DNA of 64,000 bases from Gracilaria gracilis (Eukaryota; Rhodophyta; Florideophyceae; Gracilariales; Gracilariaceae). Every line of letters starts with the position of its first letter. Position 1 is the first letter of the stretch. Made by a program: the position numbers and the translations under genes. Where the stretch lies: assembly GCA_030374805.1 (NCBI GenBank), contig JARGSG010000195.1, positions 1 to 64,000 of the forward strand. Direction: 5' to 3'. Under the pieces are notes generated by a model that ran no database searches, was not told where the DNA came from, and worked only from the letters and a program-made list of their open reading frames with translations. Below are positions 43,462 to 53,599 of the stretch, one piece after another.

Positions 43462-45719
43462 TGCGACTAGCGCACCTTCGATACTTCTAGTTTCCAACCT
43501 CCAGTTGTGACGGCAATATGGAAAACATATGGTCGACAATCCACTAGTCTATTTAACGTCGTTGTACGTGTTGCATGTTCTGTGCTTGTGAGGAGACGCA
43601 GTAAATCAAACTGTCAGTTCCATGCGTCAATCTGAAGGATTACCTTGTCTCCTATGTATGACGAACACTGCTTTACGTTTGGGAAGACCCTGACTAGTTA
43701 TTTGAACCAATTGCCTTCCTCATACAACGGACATCTTTCGGTTTCATCATACTGAAAAGAAATTGAGGATCTCCAGAGTTGTGAGGCTCCCTTTCCTTGC
43801 CTGTAGTTTGCTTTAAGCTCCTGAAACCAACAGGGGGCACCAGACAGACAATATCCAGGACAAGGCCGGATTCGCGATAAGTCTTCTTTGGTATTGAGCA
43901 CTAGACGCAAGTAGGGTATCTGCACAACCTCGTGAATGGCAACATGCCTATTTCCTAGCCAATAAAGAACCCCACTCCAATAATTGTTCAATAATTGTTA
44001 GAACAAGCACAAGTGGAGATGAAAGATGCAAAGATACTTCTGTTCGAACGACTATGGAGCAGAGATCACAAAGCCAATAAGACTGAAGAGTTGGTACTTC
44101 TAACACTAGTTGAAATGAGCCTTAGGTGAATGAAGAGAAGGACCTTTGCATTGTATCTCAGATGCTGGTTGGCAAGGAAACTCGGAAGAATCTGTGGGAC
44201 TTGTGGCTGCCATTTGGAACCTACGTGTTTGGGTAGAAGAAGAATTGGATTTAAGTTCCCAAAAGAGCTAACTCATGGGGCAAATGTTGAAGCAGGGAAC
44301 GATGACACTATCAGTTGGGTTTCAATACTTGTCGAAGAGTACTCCCTTGAGAAGGACCGTATCCATTGCGATTCACCGAAAGAATGGCTCGTTCTTTATA
44401 AGTCGCTCACCCCTTTCGATGAGTCCGGTTGCCTGTGTGTTTGAAAATAAGACGGTGTGCCAAGGATTATTCTGAAGTCCTTTCTTTCAATTGAAGAGAC
44501 CATATTCGCAACATGCTTAAACATGTTTGCAGTGCCATGTCTACTTTCGTACATTCATGAAAGTTAACACGAATGGTGGACGTCATTTGAGAACGAAGGA
44601 TTGAATTCTTTCTCTCATCAACACCGCTGTGCTCCACCACAACTGGCTCTAAACGTGAACGTTTACATAACTGCCATTTAGTTAGGTTTCCACTTTTTCA
44701 TTATCTCGTTAACTCCTGCAAAAGTACTCATCAGTTCTTGGCCTCCGTTGGAGATCCGTCTGCGTTCTCATTTCGCTCCGTCCACGAGAGAGTGGATCGG
44801 AGACAGGCACACCACGTGAAGGCGAGATGCATGTGCCCGCAAAAGTGCTGATGGACGCCATATCTGTGATTCCGGTTGGGGCCTTTTCGTGAAGCGATAC
44901 CGGAAAAATATTGGTAGACTGCACAGGATTAAGTGCTTTTCGTCTTTCTCACCTCTGTTCTGAATTCGCCTCGTGGTGTTTTGTTCTCGAGAAGAAGCCA
45001 CAGTGGTTAAATCCTTGGATAGGTACTACTTCTAGTGAAACAATCATATATGAGACATAAAAGGTTGGGAGTGATGCGTGTTTGAAGGTATACAACCATG
45101 ATCGAAGTACAGGGAGAGATGGGCATTATGCAACAAGTGCATTACTCTTCTCTGTGCACTTCTGTTTCAGCTGAGTCGGACAAATCCTTCCCTCATCCGC
45201 AGATAAGTACGTTCATGGCACGTGACGAGCTCAAGAGAGTCACTAGAGATTACAAGGGTAAAAGGGTCCGGGAGGAATAAGGGCTAAAGGTTAAGGGTTA
45301 AGAGGGCTAACCTTGTACCTCCTATCGCACGCAAACTCTTCTTGGTAGAATCTTGTTACGCTATTGCCCTTGTAGAATATGGCGAAGGTACGTTTGTCAA
45401 CGTCGTGGAGGAAAAAATGTTGTGGTCTTTGGTTTCAACCGAATTGCACGTGGTTTCATTTGTTCTCAGATACGGTATTCATTTGCCGATTAAGCTTTGT
45501 AAAGTATTTTGAAGCAAAGCTTTATTCAGTAAACAGTTTATCTACTTGAGTGGTAGCCAAAATGAAAAACATAGACCAGCGTTCTTCAAAACACGACTGG
45601 CCCCAATCTATCAGAGCTGCAGTATGATTCTGGGGTTGCAAGAAGAAGAAGTGATGAGCGAGCGCAGCACTCGTGACATGCGCTTCCTTGCAGAAGTTAC
45701 GCGTAACATTTACTCAGTA
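43462..45719. other. Gene-poor host interval
   Basis: Contains a 97-codon minus frame (43698-43991, ending EETERCPLYEEGNWFK-like text with several Cys and Trp) and a 104-codon plus frame (44130-44444, Cys-rich start). Either might be a fragment of a gene, but neither resembles a family I know. A short telomere-like run (GGTTAAGGGTTAAG) is at about 45290. No repeat recognised. Confidence 0.4.
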
Positions 45720-45762
45720 GTACAACGGTACCACGGTAAATTTTAGCACGGTACAACGGTAC
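45720..45762 (-). promoter_or_regulatory. Paired GTACCGTTGTAC motifs upstream of the RWP-RK gene
   Basis: Two exact inverse-strand copies (45720-45731 and 45751-45762) with starts 31 bp apart, roughly three helical turns, 660-700 bp before the RWP-RK ATG. The same 12-mer occurs twice upstream of the bHLH gene. Confidence 0.55.
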
Positions 45763-45841
45763 CGGTGGTGCGGTTACGTACCATGAGATACGCGCCGCAC
45801 ATACTGTAGGAGCTACAGTAGAGCAGCCCAATTATTGCACA

Positions 45842-46411
45842 ATGACTGGTAGGCTGGTGCCGGATAGTGGTGCACATACACCGGTGCGGAAGGGGCACCG
45901 ATTCCCTGCGATATCGCCAAGACCTGTTTCATTGCCTTCCCTGTGGTGTTCGCTTTACCCTTGTAGACAAGCTCTTTGCTCGATTTCAGAGGCGATGACG
46001 GAATGCTTTCGAAGCTTCAATGACTCGGGACAGCCGAAACTAGAGCTCCTCATCCAGGCACGATTTCAACACCGATATTCAAAGATCCTCTCTTGTTTCC
46101 GAATCTTGAGTTCAAGTCGTGATCACACTGGAAAGCCGATTGTCGCTGTCAGATTCTTATACTCTCAATCAGGCCTTCATCATACGGAGATGCCCATTAG
46201 CATGGCCTCAAATCTGATCGTCTATATCCGAGAAGCGCTGTTTAGACAATGGCGGACACCCTTGCATCGATTTCTACAAACTGCACTGCTTCTTCAATGT
46301 CTGGTCTCTTGGTTCCTTGTCTCAAAAGATGCCGGGGAGAGAAAGTTTCTGATTACGAACTATCCTTTGCTTTTGAAACGGTCATCTCCATTCATTCGTT
46401 GGGATCGATAA
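45842..46411 (+). CDS. Open frame of unknown status just upstream of the RWP-RK gene
   Basis: 189 codons from an ATG, ending with TAA 9 bp before the RWP-RK ATG and in the same reading frame. Its amino acid order (many Ser, Leu, Arg, Cys) has no recognisable domain. It may be a chance frame in the leader, a long upstream ORF, or the decayed 5' part of the downstream gene. A second overlapping frame (46249-46464) looks equally plausible, which argues against a real protein. Confidence 0.2.
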   Translation: MTGRLVPDSGAHTPVRKGHRFPAISPRPVSLPSLWCSLYPCRQALCSISEAMTECFRSFNDSGQPKLELLIQARFQHRYSKILSCFRILSSSRDHTGKPIVAVRFLYSQSGLHHTEMPISMASNLIVYIREALFRQWRTPLHRFLQTALLLQCLVSWFLVSKDAGERKFLITNYPLLLKRSSPFIRWDR

Positions 46412-46420
46412 GCTTAATCG

Positions 46421-47314
46421 ATGGACACGGACTTCTCTATCGACTGCAGTACAATTTGCAATGAACCTGCAAATACAACAGCAACAGAAGTTCCCTTCGA
46501 AAGAGGGAAGGGAATGCTCTGGGACCTGGGTAATGACTACTTCGATGGCGATTTGGATTATTTCGCGATTTCGGACGCCGAAGACGACATAGGGGAGTAC
46601 AAGGACTTAATTTCGAGTGAGCCTGAAGTCGAGGAATCGGTATGGCCGAGACTTGAAGACACAGATCTTGATGTTCCAATAACAATAACCCCCAACTTTT
46701 TACAGAGCATCCCGTGTATATCGCCACTTCAAGAAACTCCTGTCATCGAACAAACTAATGGTACCCAGAATAGAATTGATCGAGTAAATTCTACCCGTAG
46801 TGATGAAAGTGTCACTATTGGAAGTGACGAAGACGTCGCCCTGGAACATAAGATAAAGGATATTCAGAAGAGATTCAGCGCTCAAAATGCTTGCAAAGAC
46901 ACACCGAAAAGCACATCATTCAGGAAGGAGGTTCAGAAACCGCCAACTACGGCAGGGATCACTCTTGATGACCTCAAAGCTGTTTTCCATTTGGAACGTC
47001 CGAAAGCAGAGAAACGGTTGCGTCTAAAGCGAACGACATTCTCAAACCTTAGCAGATATTATGGGATTTCGAAGTGGCCCTTTCGCACTATCAGAGATGC
47101 AATGAATCGCATGAGTGCTAATGAGAAGATGCTACGCAGCAAAGTACTCTCAAAAGAGAAAAATCGTAAGCTTAAAGAGCAGCAACGGCTTCTGTCTGGC
47201 GTAATCGACCTCATCTATTCTAATCCGAAGGAAAGTAAGGATACAAACACCTTAGCAGTCCTGCTTCGAATCGTAGCCGCTCGAGAAAACCCAGGTGAAT
47301 TTCCGGATATGTAA
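46421..47314 (+). CDS. RWP-RK domain transcription factor
   Basis: 297 residues, likely nuclear. The N-terminal 150 residues are acidic (FDGDLDYFAISDAEDDIGEYKD) and may activate transcription. The RWP-RK domain is at about residues 179-231: ITLDDLKAVFHLERPKAEKRL, LKRTTFSNLSRYYGI, then SKWPFRTIRDAM, where KWPFRT stands for the canonical RWPxRK. A basic Lys/Arg-rich helix (MLRSKVLSKEKNRKLKEQQRLL) follows and could dimerise or act as nuclear signal. In plants and algae the family controls nitrogen responses and gametogenesis; which applies here is unknown. The start is supported by in-frame TAA codons 6 and 12 bases upstream. Ends TAA, single exon as read, no breaks. Confidence 0.85.
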   Translation: MDTDFSIDCSTICNEPANTTATEVPFERGKGMLWDLGNDYFDGDLDYFAISDAEDDIGEYKDLISSEPEVEESVWPRLEDTDLDVPITITPNFLQSIPCISPLQETPVIEQTNGTQNRIDRVNSTRSDESVTIGSDEDVALEHKIKDIQKRFSAQNACKDTPKSTSFRKEVQKPPTTAGITLDDLKAVFHLERPKAEKRLRLKRTTFSNLSRYYGISKWPFRTIRDAMNRMSANEKMLRSKVLSKEKNRKLKEQQRLLSGVIDLIYSNPKESKDTNTLAVLLRIVAARENPGEFPDM

Positions 47315-48529
47315 CAACGTAACTTAGTCTTGTCTGCAATCTCTACCTGGCTTTGAAACTTAATCTTTTCGGCCCATATCATCAAAGGTATTAGAAAGAG
47401 AATGATACAATCACTTTTATGTACCGAGAGAACATCGGGCATTTCTCGTAGAACACACTTTAGCCCAGAATCTGGGTTGCCGTATCGAAATTAAACTTCA
47501 AACCGAATATACGAAGGTAGTCTCGCCATGGTATGTCTTGAATTGTGTTGGAGGGCTTCAAAACCCAAACATTGCCTCTACCCTTAACGGTCGTCCATGC
47601 CAAATGTTTTCGAAAGCTTCACTTTTCGTCACAATAACCGCAACTCATGAACACATCCATATGCACACAGGTAAAGCTCAATCAATTGATTGCACAACGA
47701 TTGCAATTACTCTTCACAATCACAGATTGCAAAAAAAGTAGCAAATTACAATCCAGATGGTGGAGAGCACTTCAATGGCAATCGCGATTGTACTTCCTAC
47801 GGGTCCCGGAGAATCTACGCTCTGTGAGAGATGTAGATCTTCCCTGGTGAATCCTCCACTTTTATGATACAAATTACAGCAGATCCTTCCCCTCCTTTAT
47901 CGCACACGCCCGTAGGGGATGTGGCGGGGACCCAATGCAAGAGCAAACACGCAATAGTGCCACCCCATGCCACAGCGACACATTTGGCACTAATCAGAAG
48001 GTTATAATGTTCAATTAAGAAAACAGCGAGAATTTATATGGCTTGTTTATGAGTACTTAGTTATCCGCGTTTGAAACTAAGTGTTGTATTGCCCGCGCGA
48101 TAACCCTTCTCGGGGTGATCTTTTGGAGAGCAATTTTTTACTACGGTGACGCGTAGCAAAGTGCTCACTTGTGATATCATAGAAGTCAGTCACACATGGT
48201 GTGACTGACAATTTGAAAAGCATTGTAGTACTGTGGAGTGCCCTATAATGTTAAACACTTGTAGAAACCAACTTCCAAACGGTACGTTCTCGACTTCAGC
48301 CCATTCATTAACGCTCAGAACGCTTGCTTTGCCATTCTGTTGCGCACTTCTGAAAGCAATTCGGTGAGAGAACGTCGTCGAACCATGGGATAAGCATAAC
48401 TGCAAGTGTTGAACAATGGAAGTCAAAACTCTAGAAAGTGTCCTCCATTTAGAAAGTTTACAACGCAATTCAACCTTTTTATTTCCGCACATCCAATGAA
48501 ATTACGCACACAAAGACTGTCACGTAATC
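47315..48529. other. Gene-poor interval 3' of the RWP-RK gene
   Basis: Short frames only (for example 48190-48492 minus, 100 codons, no domain). It contains the 25-bp hairpin at 48185-48209. No gene supported. Confidence 0.45.
48185..48209. repeat. 25-bp hairpin palindrome
   Basis: GTCAGTCACAC, ATG, GTGTGACTGAC: two perfect 11-base arms around a 3-base loop. Confidence 0.9.
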
Positions 48530-48988
48530 TCAGTCTACCAATGCAAAACTAGTCAACCTTAACCTCACCACTCGTTCCGTATGTTTAGTCGCAAACCTTG
48601 CCTTGGCAAGCGCATTTTTTTTCCTCAACGATCGAACCTGAACGACAAGCTCTTTGTAGGGCTTGGCACGGTATGCCGCGCGCGATTTCTTCAACTTCCT
48701 TCTCAACTCTCCCTTTATAATGCGGACATCCGCTTCATTTTTTACCATCTTCAGCTCGCTAATGCGCCTTGCTTGACGTTCCCGCTTCTGTTTGGCGTCC
48801 TATTGTTTCAAAAGTTGAAAAGCTCGTCCAAGAGTCACAACTGCACCCATAGGTGTAACCAAGAATCCAAATTTTGTAAGTTCCCCCTCCACAATAATTT
48901 TGAGACTTGTGGCCTTTTGTCGTTCATCTAACATTATGATCATGTCCTCAACAGAGACAAAGCACGTTGGTTCTTCTCCACTATACAA
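48530..48988 (-). CDS. Small basic coiled-coil protein with one in-frame TAG
   Basis: One minus-strand frame from MYSGEEPTCFVSVEDM at 48988 to a stop at 48530, interrupted by TAG at 48800-48802 (FQLLKQ-stop-DAKQKRERQ). About 153 codons in all. The first part has a beta-like stretch (LKIIVEGELTKFGFLVTPMGAVVTLGR). The second is a highly basic helix (KGELRRKLKKSRAAYRAK, VRSLRKKNALAKARF), which may bind nucleic acid. No family recognised. It may be a pseudogene, a remnant of a mobile element, or a gene whose TAG is not a stop. Another in-frame ATG at 48748 could start the basic half alone (72 residues). Confidence 0.4.
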
Positions 48989-49073
48989 AATTGCTTGAGT
49001 TTAAAAAACTGGTATTCGTCAAGAGAGCATATTCTAGTTTCTCGTAAACCTGCTTTGATGTGGTGGGACGTGT

Positions 49074-49375
49074 TGTGTTACAACAGCTGGAGCTGTATCC
49101 AATTGGGTAGTTCGTGTGGACACGGGTCTAGGGAGCGCGCGAGGGCCCGATCTAGAAGACAGAATAGAGGACACCGATTGGTATGTGGAAGCACCGACCA
49201 CTGAAGGCGCGAGATACCTGGCTGGATAACCGTATCGGTTAGGTAGCTCGGGAGTACGGCACACGGCGAGATAGTAAAGCCTGAAAGGATCTAGCTAAAC
49301 CACTAGGTTGACTGTAGAAACCAAGCGGTATTAGAGATAGCCAGAAGGTGCTCAACTTTACAATCTGGTGGGGAG
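49074..49375 (-). repeat. 3' LTR of element E, left part
   Basis: Begins TGTGTTACAACAGC and ends at the GGGAG duplication flanking C. Its continuation is 60577-60817. Confidence 0.65.
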
Positions 49376-49918
49376 TGTGGTATAATGCACAAAAAGAGAG
49401 AGAGTCCGAAGCGGTCTTTAGACGGGAGCGGCGGTAGCGTACAGTCTTCTGACTGTAATGAATCCGAGCGGAGAGAAGGGGCGGAAGCACAGGGCGGTCG
49501 AGGGGAGAGTGGACGATTGGTATCACCAGGCACTTACAGGAACGTGCGGAAGGGTACGAACGGTCTGAGAAACCCAATAAAAAAGTAGCCGTGCGGTCTA
49601 TCGTTAGTGCAAGCTACGAAGAAGACGTTCGGCAGAAAATGCTTGTCGTTTACGATTGGGGGCTTCAGGAGATCCGAACTACAACTAAATATCGGGTCTG
49701 GGCTTCATTACTAACTACTGTACGATCGGTCTAATTTGCATTTTCACCACCAAGTCCGTACACGTGGCCAACTTGTACGCTGTGCCAATCCGCCCGGCAC
49801 TTGATCACCAAATCGTACACGTGGCGGTGCCACGGCACCAGCCCATCGTGCACTACCCCTTCGTACGTGAACGGCTGATCAGACACACTCTGTACCAACC
49901 CGGGCCCACTATACTACA
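49376..49918 (-). repeat. 3' LTR of element C
   Basis: Plus-strand ends TGTGGTATAATG...ATACTACA. It contains no gene. The frames crossing it on both strands recur in every LTR copy of the family. Confidence 0.95.
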
Positions 49919-49930
49919 GATCCCCCTCCT
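49919..49930 (-). other. Polypurine tract of element C
   Basis: Minus strand AGGAGGGGGATC immediately before the 3' LTR start TGTAGTATAG. Confidence 0.75.
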
Positions 49931-51125
49931 ACACTTGCGCTCCGCCCTCGGAGCACCGCGTAGTGTCGTCAAGTCGCTACGCATCTGTCCGCATGGTTGG
50001 CAAGGCGCCATAGTGTCCGTTCGGAAATTTTGCCCGGAAAGGGCGGGGCGAAGCCACGCCAAAATTTCCAGAGCGGGAGCGACGAAAAGGGCCTTAAGTA
50101 CGTGTGGTTAAGATCCAAGCCGAGCGGAGCAAAACGCACTGGTGCGCGAATGGGGGATCGAAGCCGCTCGAGGCGTGATCCGGGGTGTGCGCAACCGTTA
50201 TACCTGTGCAGACCGTAGGCACTCGTTCGAGTACCGTCAACGTGCTCGGCCCCGCGTACGTTCAAGTCCGATCGGAAATGTGCATCTCGTCCTGTAGGGC
50301 ATTCGCGACGGTCGCCACACGGAGCGTGTCCGGCGGGGCTTCGAAGTAGTTAGCCTCGCCTACCGCGAGGTCTGCACTTGGTGTCATCCGTTCGGTAACA
50401 GGCGGCACGCGTGCGTGGAGTCTGTACGGGTTACGGGAAGCCACAGCGTCCGTTTTCGGAAAATTTGCCCAGGATAGGCGGGGCGAAGCCATGCCGGATT
50501 TCCCTAAGTGGAGGAGACACCATAGAGACGGAACCGTTGGGGACGCTTGCCGTGTTACGTACGAGTGGGCGTGAAGACGGGTACTGACGGCAGCGAAGGC
50601 GTGCGTGTATCCGTGTCCTTCCGTGCGGTTCGTCTCGAAGGAGAACGCCCGATGGGGGTCCAATCAGCACACCCAGCACGTCTCGATAGAGGGCGTCTGG
50701 CGAGTACGCGTATTGGCGCGCGCCGCACGTCTCGACGGAGAGCGTACGGCGGATGATCCCTTAGCGGTCGAACGCGTGTCCGTGCGGGGACGCCGTGTCC
50801 GAAGCGGTGGTCCTCTTTCGTAAATGGACTGGCGGTCGAAGGACCGTCAGTGCTCATTGTGACCGTACGGGCAAGCGACCGTACGAATTGGATGCGATGC
50901 GACGCAGCGACGAAGCGAGTGTATAGTGTATCTCGTGTGAAGTGGGTGGCGGAACGTCAGCTCCTGATCCTCCAATAAAAATAAATTGGTCAGCACTGAC
51001 ATTTCGTCCGCGCGGTTCCTGTACGATGACATACTCGTCGTGGCGATTCCAAACGATCGGTAATACCTCAAGTACCACGTTTTCGTGTTCACCTCTCCCT
51101 ATAAGAGCGCCAGCCAAGCGGTGAC
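49931..51125. other. Spacer between antisense ORF and 3' LTR of element C
   Basis: About 1.2 kb without a convincing gene. It is conserved in element D (about 8.5-9.65 kb), including a GGCGGGGCGAAGCC motif that occurs twice in each. The conservation suggests a cis function such as a promoter for the antisense ORF, which starts right at its edge. Confidence 0.6.
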
Positions 51126-53321
51126 ATGCCCGAGTCGGTTCACTCCGTATCCAACCCCACGCACGCAATGGAGCCGAATCCGAGCGGCTCTGGTACACCG
51201 TCGACATCTTTCCGTTCGGTCCCGTTACCTGGTCAGAAGTATGACCATCGCTTCCGTCGCGGTCTTACCGCTCCTCGCCGGAGGAAGCAGGTCCCGCTAT
51301 CCGTCACGGAATACGTCCGGAAGGGGTTCTTCGACGGCGAGCGCTTCGCGTCGATTCCGACGGCGCTACCGATGCGGGATATGGCAACTCGCAATCCGAA
51401 ATGGACAAGCATCGAAGCTTGGCAAGCCCGCTGGAACCACCTGCCTGGTGTAACTGGACGGAAGAGTGAAGAGACCTACGGGCGGAGCGACATGTTATAC
51501 CTGCGCTTTCCGGAGAAGAAGACCTATCAGGATGCGTTGCAGCGTTTGTTCCACCGCTGCTCATCCGATTCGGGCTTTCCCGAGAAGGACATGAATCCGC
51601 TTGGGTTGGTGATGTTCGAACCGCCGTACGACAAGTTGTACTGGCTGGACCGTCAACGGTGGGGAAGTAATACCGCAACGGAGGCGAGAATCCGAGCGTC
51701 CTATGGGTTCCTGTACAGTTGGCACAACGTCGAGTTCTTTGACGTCCCTGTTCATCGCCGATCGGACTTGTATTGCTCCACGAACGAAGTGTGGACCAGC
51801 CTCGATGTGTCCCGCAACCTATTTGTACTGACTCCGTCCGTGTTGGCTTACCATTCGGAAGAGCTCCTCAAAGGTTCACCTATTCAGGATGTTGTCCGTC
51901 AGGTCGTATATGCCGAATGGGCAGTGTTTGCCTTTATGGCGTTCCTCCAGGCGGCCCACGAAGGTATCGAGGTCTTCACCCGTGCGGGAGACGAGCGTCT
52001 GTACCAGAAGGACGGCCAAACAAAGTACGGGCGGTTGTTTCCGATGCCGTACAAACTGGTATGTATCCTGGCCGAGATGGGACTCCCGAACGTTCTCCGC
52101 GGCACCGTGTTTCCCCCGCAGGTCGGTGAGAAACTGTTACAATACTCGTTGGAGACCGATTGGGACAACACTCCGGGGTTACTGTGGTACGACTACTACT
52201 CTGATACGTTCCCGGCGATGCCCTCGACCGGATCGGTCGCGACTCGGATCACTCGTGTCCTGAAGGGTCCGGAGAATCTCCCCCCCTGGCCCTTCAAAAC
52301 CGTTCCGGACTTCTTCCCGCATGGGTTCATGGCGCAGGACTTCGAGGACGTGGCGCCACTGCCGACTCCAATGGTGACACCCGTTGAGGCGAAGACCGTT
52401 GTGGAGGCAGGAGTACAGGCAGGATCCGGTCGGAAGTCTTCGGACAAATCCGGTTTCGCCATTGAGGACAGCGCCAGCCCGCATTCGGACGGTGATACGC
52501 ACAAGGCCTTCATGGATCTCCGTGCGGCTTGTATTCCGTTCGGCGAAGAGGAACCTGCGACGCTTGACGACGCCCTGTTGGCGGCCCGAGCATGGATGCG
52601 CCGTGCGGTCAACGCCGAGACTGCTCTCCGTGAGCAGGCTCAGGCGCAGCTTAACCTGCTCGGTTACCTCCGGGCCCACTCCTTGTTGGTCCTCGCGTCT
52701 TACGAGAAGTCCGTGACGGCTGGTCTCGGTATGGCGCCCGGTGTGGATGGGACGCCGATGTCGACGTTCGGGCCACCGTTAGAGGAGCTGGTGACCAAAT
52801 CCTATGAGGGCATTGCGCAACAGGTCGATGCGGAGCGCATCGTCGACCACATCGTGAAGAACATGCGCCAAGCGGCGGAGTCCTTCTTCAAGGGTGTCGA
52901 GCTGGTTGCGCCCTATATTCCGCCTGGGAAAGAGCCTGAAGGTGAAGGCCAGTCCGGTGACGGTGCAGGGCCGAGCGGTACGAACGCGGCTCCCGAAGGG
53001 GAGACTCCGCAAGAAGAAGTAACCCCTGCGGTGCAGGATGTTCCCATGCCGTCTCCGAGCGGAGATCAAGAGGGAACGGAGACCGTCACGGTTGAGGAGG
53101 ACCTCATAGAGCCGGCGCCTTCACCCGCAAGCCAATCGGGCAGTAAGTCGGGTGGGAAGAAGAAGGTCGTGGCCACTTCGCCGTGGCCTGGCGCCTTGGC
53201 GTTCCAGCAGACGAAGACCGGTTCGGGTTCGCGTGGTGGTTCCGCTGCGGGCCGTGGTACCTCTCCGTGGGGTACCCGTGGGCGTGGTATTACGAAGCCC
53301 GGTTGGAAGAAGACTACTTAG
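51126..53321 (+). CDS. Antisense ORF of element C, 731 residues, unknown function
   Basis: The only long frame in the window running against its own element and looking whole. From MPESVHSVSNPTHAM. The N-terminus is Ser/Pro-rich, then a basic patch (TAPRRRKQV). A folded-looking body of about residues 55-440 is rich in Trp, Tyr and Phe (KWTSIEAWQARWNHLPGV, PYDKLYWLDRQRWG, WAVFAFMAFLQAAHEG, LLWYDYYSDTF). A helical region lies at about 490-620 (LRAACIPFGEEEPATLDDALLAARAW, NAETALREQAQAQLNLLGYL). An acidic Pro/Ser/Glu stretch follows, and the tail is Arg/Gly-rich (SRGGSAAGRG, GTRGRG), typical of RNA-binding arms. Its 3' end faces the end of pol, 279 bp away. A decayed homologue is in D and a distant one in B. 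No signal peptide or clear membrane segment. I know no family match. Confidence 0.85.
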   Translation: MPESVHSVSNPTHAMEPNPSGSGTPSTSFRSVPLPGQKYDHRFRRGLTAPRRRKQVPLSVTEYVRKGFFDGERFASIPTALPMRDMATRNPKWTSIEAWQARWNHLPGVTGRKSEETYGRSDMLYLRFPEKKTYQDALQRLFHRCSSDSGFPEKDMNPLGLVMFEPPYDKLYWLDRQRWGSNTATEARIRASYGFLYSWHNVEFFDVPVHRRSDLYCSTNEVWTSLDVSRNLFVLTPSVLAYHSEELLKGSPIQDVVRQVVYAEWAVFAFMAFLQAAHEGIEVFTRAGDERLYQKDGQTKYGRLFPMPYKLVCILAEMGLPNVLRGTVFPPQVGEKLLQYSLETDWDNTPGLLWYDYYSDTFPAMPSTGSVATRITRVLKGPENLPPWPFKTVPDFFPHGFMAQDFEDVAPLPTPMVTPVEAKTVVEAGVQAGSGRKSSDKSGFAIEDSASPHSDGDTHKAFMDLRAACIPFGEEEPATLDDALLAARAWMRRAVNAETALREQAQAQLNLLGYLRAHSLLVLASYEKSVTAGLGMAPGVDGTPMSTFGPPLEELVTKSYEGIAQQVDAERIVDHIVKNMRQAAESFFKGVELVAPYIPPGKEPEGEGQSGDGAGPSGTNAAPEGETPQEEVTPAVQDVPMPSPSGDQEGTETVTVEEDLIEPAPSPASQSGSKSGGKKKVVATSPWPGALAFQQTKTGSGSRGGSAAGRGTSPWGTRGRGITKPGWKKTT

Positions 53322-53599
53322 TTGACCGTGCGTACTCGTAGCTTTCTTTTCTTCTAAGTAAACTTGTGATTGTTTGTGATGACCTGTGGGCCAATAGCAT
53401 GTCGTTCTGCGTGTGCCGTCGTCGAAAAAAACCGCGTTTTGTAAAAATCGGAAAGTAATTGACCAATAGGCGTACGTTGGTGGCGGTTTGCCGCCCAATG
53501 ATAACGTAGTGGCGGCGCCTTTTGGTGCCAAGTGACGGTTCACCGCTTGCGAGCCAGTACGTTCGATCTCGGATCTCTGATCCGCCCCTTTCCCTCTCC

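Noticed and set aside
43698-44444. Two host frames of about 100 codons (43698-43991 minus, 44130-44444 plus)
   Set aside because: No domain, no homologue that I recognise, and no supporting signals. Kept only as a note in the interval entry.
45275-45310. Interstitial telomere-like repeat (GGTTAAGGGTTAAG)
   Set aside because: Only about two imperfect units. It is too short to call.
51304-52679. Minus-strand frames under the 731-codon ORF of C
   Set aside because: Shadows of a long coding frame. They have no domain, while the plus frame is homologous to D and partly to B.
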